In this document: positions 61,351-64,000 of the stretch, piece by piece
How the letters are laid out: each line of letters starts with the position of its first letter
Position numbering within the stretch: the stretch's first letter is position 1
NCBI GenBank assembly: GCA_021498125.1
Contig: JAIZWL010000001.1
Span: forward strand, 261,434-325,433
Direction of reading: 5' to 3'
Origin: Candidatus Thorarchaeota archaeon
GTDB taxonomy: Archaea > Asgardarchaeota > Thorarchaeia > Thorarchaeales > Thorarchaeaceae
DNA: 64,000 nt
Translations under genes and position numbers: made by a program
The notes under the pieces: model-generated
What the model was told of the DNA's origin: nothing
Database searches by the model: none
Seen by the model: only the letters and a program-made list of their open reading frames with translations

Positions 61351-61425
61351 GGGATCGTAGTCTAGCTTGGATAAGGCACCAGCCTCCGGAGCTGGGTATC
61401 CCCGGTTCAAATCCGGGCGGTCCCG
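61351..61425 (+). tRNA. tRNA-Arg (anticodon CCG)
   Basis: A full cloverleaf: acceptor GGGATCG / CGGTCCC, anticodon stem CCAGC / GCTGG with loop CTCCGGA giving CCG (reads CGG), and T-arm CCCGG-TTCAAAT-CCGGG. The discriminator G is followed by encoded CCA (61426-61428). A TATA box CTTTAAAG at 61321-61328 sits at the archaeal distance. Confidence 0.92.
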
Positions 61426-61485
61426 CCACTTACTTTTGTGGAGTTTATAATGGTTGGACCCGAATTAATACCGAGGTTATGAACA

Positions 61486-61686
61486 TTGAGTCTCTTAAAG
61501 GACATATCTTCCTCGGATGTATTGGTTCAACGTTTCACTCAGTATCTAAACGGTCCTCTTGGGCGTAAGGTTCTAGATAGCCTTGATGATGGTGAGAGTT
61601 TCATTATTCAGACAACAGATTATGTTTTGCGAATCACAAAACAGGATGGGCGCGCCATAGTTGAACCAGTTTCTGATGCGCCGTAG
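61486..61686 (+). CDS. uncharacterised 66-residue protein
   Basis: A small acidic protein starting at TTG 61486, seven bases after GAGGTT and about 40 bases downstream of a TATA box TTTATAAT (61444-61451). The promoter, Shine-Dalgarno and start agree in position, which supports a real gene. It ends in V-E-P-V-S-D-A-P. No family recognised. Confidence 0.5.
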   Translation: MSLLKDISSSDVLVQRFTQYLNGPLGRKVLDSLDDGESFIIQTTDYVLRITKQDGRAIVEPVSDAP

Positions 61687-61850
61687 ATACAATCATCTTT
61701 CGCCTTTATTCCTCGTTGACAGGCTGACACTATGATTTGCGTATCCCCCCGAATAGTATGGCTGTTTTTCGTACTTTTCTCATGTGTGGCACAGGCTCAA
61801 GCTGTTCTATAGCGAAGAGTCTATAAGCCAAATGTTAACAAACGAAAAAC

Positions 61851-61925
61851 GGGGCCGTAGTCTAGCTTGGATAAGGCGCCAGCCTGCGGAGTTGGTTTTC
61901 CCCAGTTCAAATCTGGGCGGTCCCG
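61851..61925 (+). tRNA. tRNA-Arg (anticodon GCG)
   Basis: A full cloverleaf: acceptor GGGGCCG / CGGTCCC, anticodon stem CCAGC / GTTGG with loop CTGCGGA giving GCG (reads CGC), T-arm CCCAG-TTCAAAT-CTGGG. Encoded CCA follows (61926-61928). TATA-like TCTATAAG at 61820-61827. It shares its D-arm and 3' half with the tRNA-Arg 500 bp upstream, so the two are duplicates with changed anticodons. Confidence 0.92.
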
Positions 61926-61928
61926 CCA

Positions 61929-62602
61929 CTACTTCTCTTATTCTCATTTCTACAGTCCTCCTCTGACGTCTGTGTTGTTGTTTGGCCAATTGATCATGGT
62001 CTAGAGCCGAGCCAATTATTAGACGCATCGAAAGTCGTGCCCGATTTGAAAGTTCGCGCATCTTGACCGACTGACTAACTAATTATATCGATTATTGGAG
62101 CACTACCTATGGTTTCTCTAGTCGTGTCGTCAAATCTCCTAATAAGGCTAGGACTTTTGCCAGAGAAGATTCGGTAACTAATATTCTTATTTTACCACTG
62201 ATAATGTGCCCACATTATATACTAAGATTTCTACTAGATGCATTTTGAATATGACTGCCAAGGGACCGAATTGCACCAAACATTGGTCAGTGGCTTGTAG
62301 TAGTGCGAGGTAAATTATATTATTTTCGTATTATGATTATAGGTAGTTTTGAAATCAAGTTTTGAATCATATAATATAAAATTGATAAACATAAATATTT
62401 ATAAAGAAATATGATAAAGGAGAAAATTGCTGACTTGCAAGAGATTGAGGCGTCTTGTCTTTTCATGAATCTTGCAATAGTCATTAAAGTGCCTGCCACT
62501 ACTTTCTCTAATTTCCATGATATCTTCGAACTGCGTTTCTTCTCCTTGCCGATCAGGATATTCTTCCTTTCGCCACAAAATAAACGTGCAGGGAGTATAG
62601 GA
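61929..62602. other. 674-bp region without a supported gene
   Basis: No frame here looks coding. The last 100 bases before 62411 are unusually AT-rich with several TATA-like stretches (ATAATATAAAATTG, AAATATTTATAAAG). They could be promoters for the downstream membrane protein. Confidence 0.4.
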
Positions 62603-63040
62603 ATGGCTGGTTCAAAATTAAGTGCTTACTTCTTTGTATTCTCAGGCCTTATGCTGTTGATCCAGACAGCTGTGATTTTGGCAGTATATGAGGATGTGGT
62701 CAGTACTTTTATTGCGGCCCTATTTTCGCTCATCATGTTTTATGGTGCTAAATGTGCGGCAACTGGAGTGAAACTGCCGGTCTATAGGTACCTTGGTGAA
62801 TATGATATTGGTGGGGATCATGTGGTAGTTTCAGAACGTACGGGCCAATTTACTGACTCTGCGCCTCAATGTGGATGCGTGATCGGTATATTAATTCTCG
62901 TCATTGCATATCTCTATGCCGATTTTCTTTCATATGACCTGGGCGATGCTGAAGCAATAGCGCTTGTTAGTCCGTCACTTTTAGCGGGAATATTTGGCAT
63001 ATTTGCTGGAATTATCTATCTCTCTCAAAAGACGGACTGA
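62603..63040 (+). CDS. small multi-pass membrane protein
   Basis: A protein of about 145 residues with four hydrophobic segments (about 6-27, 32-50, 82-103 and 112-135). ATG 62603 is preceded by AGGGAG; a longer frame from 62411 exists but its first 64 residues look non-coding. A C-G-C sits before the third helix. No family recognised. Confidence 0.5.
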   Translation: MAGSKLSAYFFVFSGLMLLIQTAVILAVYEDVVSTFIAALFSLIMFYGAKCAATGVKLPVYRYLGEYDIGGDHVVVSERTGQFTDSAPQCGCVIGILILVIAYLYADFLSYDLGDAEAIALVSPSLLAGIFGIFAGIIYLSQKTD

Positions 63041-63369
63041 CCTGAAAAGCAATCATTGTTAGAGTGGGACATACGTATCACTTCGCTTGAAGTGTTTTCT
63101 TAGAGGTTTCTGAGCATACCTAGGCAAATCTCAGTTTACAGGACGATTAACTGTCTGCAATCGCTCACCGAGGTATTTTGATAATGTAATGAATGTCATG
63201 TGATTGTGTAGTATAGAGTGAAAGTAACCTTTTGCAGCCATTTCTAATGCACTTTTTGAAAGGTCCTAGATAGTAGTGACACTTCGAGATGCTTAAATGC
63301 GTTGTAAAAAACGATACTTTGTTGCTTTAGCATCTTATATCCGACAACTATTCCCTTGAGTTGCACAAT
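63041..63369. other. 329-bp spacer with promoter of the M24 peptidase gene
   Basis: No gene. A TATA-like CTTATATCC at about 63333-63341 lies 30 bases before the M24 start, suggesting a nearly leaderless transcript. Confidence 0.4.
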
Positions 63370-64000
63370 ATGCAGTTCACATCTCAACGACTCGATCGAA
63401 TTCATAGGGCCATGCAGCACGAAGGCTTAGATGGCCTTATCATCACCCGTCCCTCAAATGTTCAATATCTCACAGGGTATGACCGGCTGAGCGATGAGAT
63501 TCCTTTGGCCTGTGTTGTACCTCTTGATGAAATGCCTGTTCTTATTCTTGCAGAGTCACAGTCTACTGCATTGAATCATGACCCGATTATGGCCAAGATC
63601 CGAACTTACACATGCCACGAATTCAATGACTGGAATTTCCCACAAGGTTCTGACTTCTGGCCTGAGATTGTAGCAGCAGTCAGCGAACTTGGTCTTGCTT
63701 CTAGTAACATTGGCCTCGAGCAAAACTGGCTCTCAATACGTGAATTCGAGGGTCTCAAATCGCTTCTCCCCGAGGCAGCTTTTACAGATTTTTCTCAGAT
63801 GCTTTGGCGTCTTCGTCAGATCAAGGATGCAGCCGAACTAGAAGCAATTCGACATGCGGCCAAGGTTGCAGAGATTGGTATTCGTACAGCCCTTGAGATT
63901 GTAGATGTTGGTAAAACCGAGATTGAGATATCACTTGAGATCGAGTCCGCAATGCGCGGGGCTGGGGGCCAACTAAGAGGTATTCGTGCAGCAGTCTTGG
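63370..64000 (+). CDS. M24-family metallopeptidase (Xaa-Pro dipeptidase-like), partial
   Basis: Cut by the right edge after 210 codons. The visible part is the N-terminal creatinase-like domain (D-G-L-I-I-T-R-P-S-N-V-Q-Y-L-T-G-Y) and the first helices of the peptidase domain (L-R-Q-I-K-D-A-A-E-L-E-A-I-R-H-A-A-K). The metal-binding residues lie beyond the window. Expected to split dipeptides ending in proline or related substrates. Confidence 0.9.
   Translation, partial: MQFTSQRLDRIHRAMQHEGLDGLIITRPSNVQYLTGYDRLSDEIPLACVVPLDEMPVLILAESQSTALNHDPIMAKIRTYTCHEFNDWNFPQGSDFWPEIVAAVSELGLASSNIGLEQNWLSIREFEGLKSLLPEAAFTDFSQMLWRLRQIKDAAELEAIRHAAKVAEIGIRTALEIVDVGKTEIEISLEIESAMRGAGGQLRGIRAAVL

Overview
This 64 kb window is chromosomal DNA from an archaeon, roughly 45-47% GC by eye. 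The informational genes are archaeal: the large primase subunit PriL with its four cysteines, the ribosome-recycling ATPase Rli1/ABCE1, an archaeal AsnRS, the bifunctional fructose-1,6-bisphosphate aldolase/phosphatase, a short archaeal triosephosphate isomerase and two tRNA-Arg genes with TATA boxes at the archaeal spacing. Many genes have BRE/TATA promoters, and many GTG/TTG starts follow GGAGG-type Shine-Dalgarno sites. The gene mix (many zinc-ribbon, ribbon-helix-helix, DUF763, DUF3795 and YkgJ proteins, surface proteins with long calcium-binding stalks) fits an Asgard archaeon of the Thorarchaeota type. That placement is inference; no marker phylogeny could be run. No phage, insertion sequence or CRISPR array was seen.

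Layout. 1-9.7 kb: a heterodimeric ABC exporter cut by the left edge, flavodoxin, endonuclease III, two tandem cation/proton antiporter paralogues, small zinc-binding and TIGR04076-type proteins, a surface-anchored SGNH-like protein and a membrane methyltransferase. 9.9-17.7 kb: antitoxin-like proteins, AsnRS, a PAP2 phosphatase, a secreted-enzyme island (subtilase, zinc phospholipase C/P1-nuclease-like protein, small secreted protein) and two regulators. 17.9-24 kb: ATP-cone protein, DNA polymerase IV, VapBC, an orphan MNT nucleotidyltransferase, paired zinc-finger paralogues, acyl-CoA dehydrogenase and a chagasin-like protein. 24.3-28.9 kb: a four-gene operon that reads as a route from aspartate to homocysteine (DUF39-ferredoxin, UPF0280, aspartate-semialdehyde dehydrogenase, aspartate kinase).

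28.9-35.1 kb: TPR protein, DUF763, DUF3795, thioredoxin-like protein, a decayed methyltransferase, PriL and an OGG-type glycosylase. 35.1-47.5 kb: two tandem surface proteins with degenerate M28 peptidase heads and nine calcium-binding repeats each, MobB, then an ATPase-permease-permease-ATPase ABC/FtsX operon. 47.5-54.6 kb: Toprim protein, zinc alcohol dehydrogenase, OsmC, Mut7-C, PHP and YkgJ proteins, Rli1 and uridine phosphorylase. 54.6-60 kb: gluconeogenic genes (FBP aldolase/phosphatase behind an unusual structured leader; triosephosphate isomerase) with parvulin, regulators, DUF89 and NIF3 proteins. 60-64 kb: a ribbon-helix-helix regulator, two tRNA-Arg genes and an M24 peptidase cut by the right edge.

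Most notable items: the homocysteine operon; an Rli1 with a Cys-to-Glu change in its second FeS motif; the structured leader plus 16-bp palindrome before fbp; the paired pseudo-peptidase surface proteins; and several genes whose Shine-Dalgarno site is not followed by a normal start codon.
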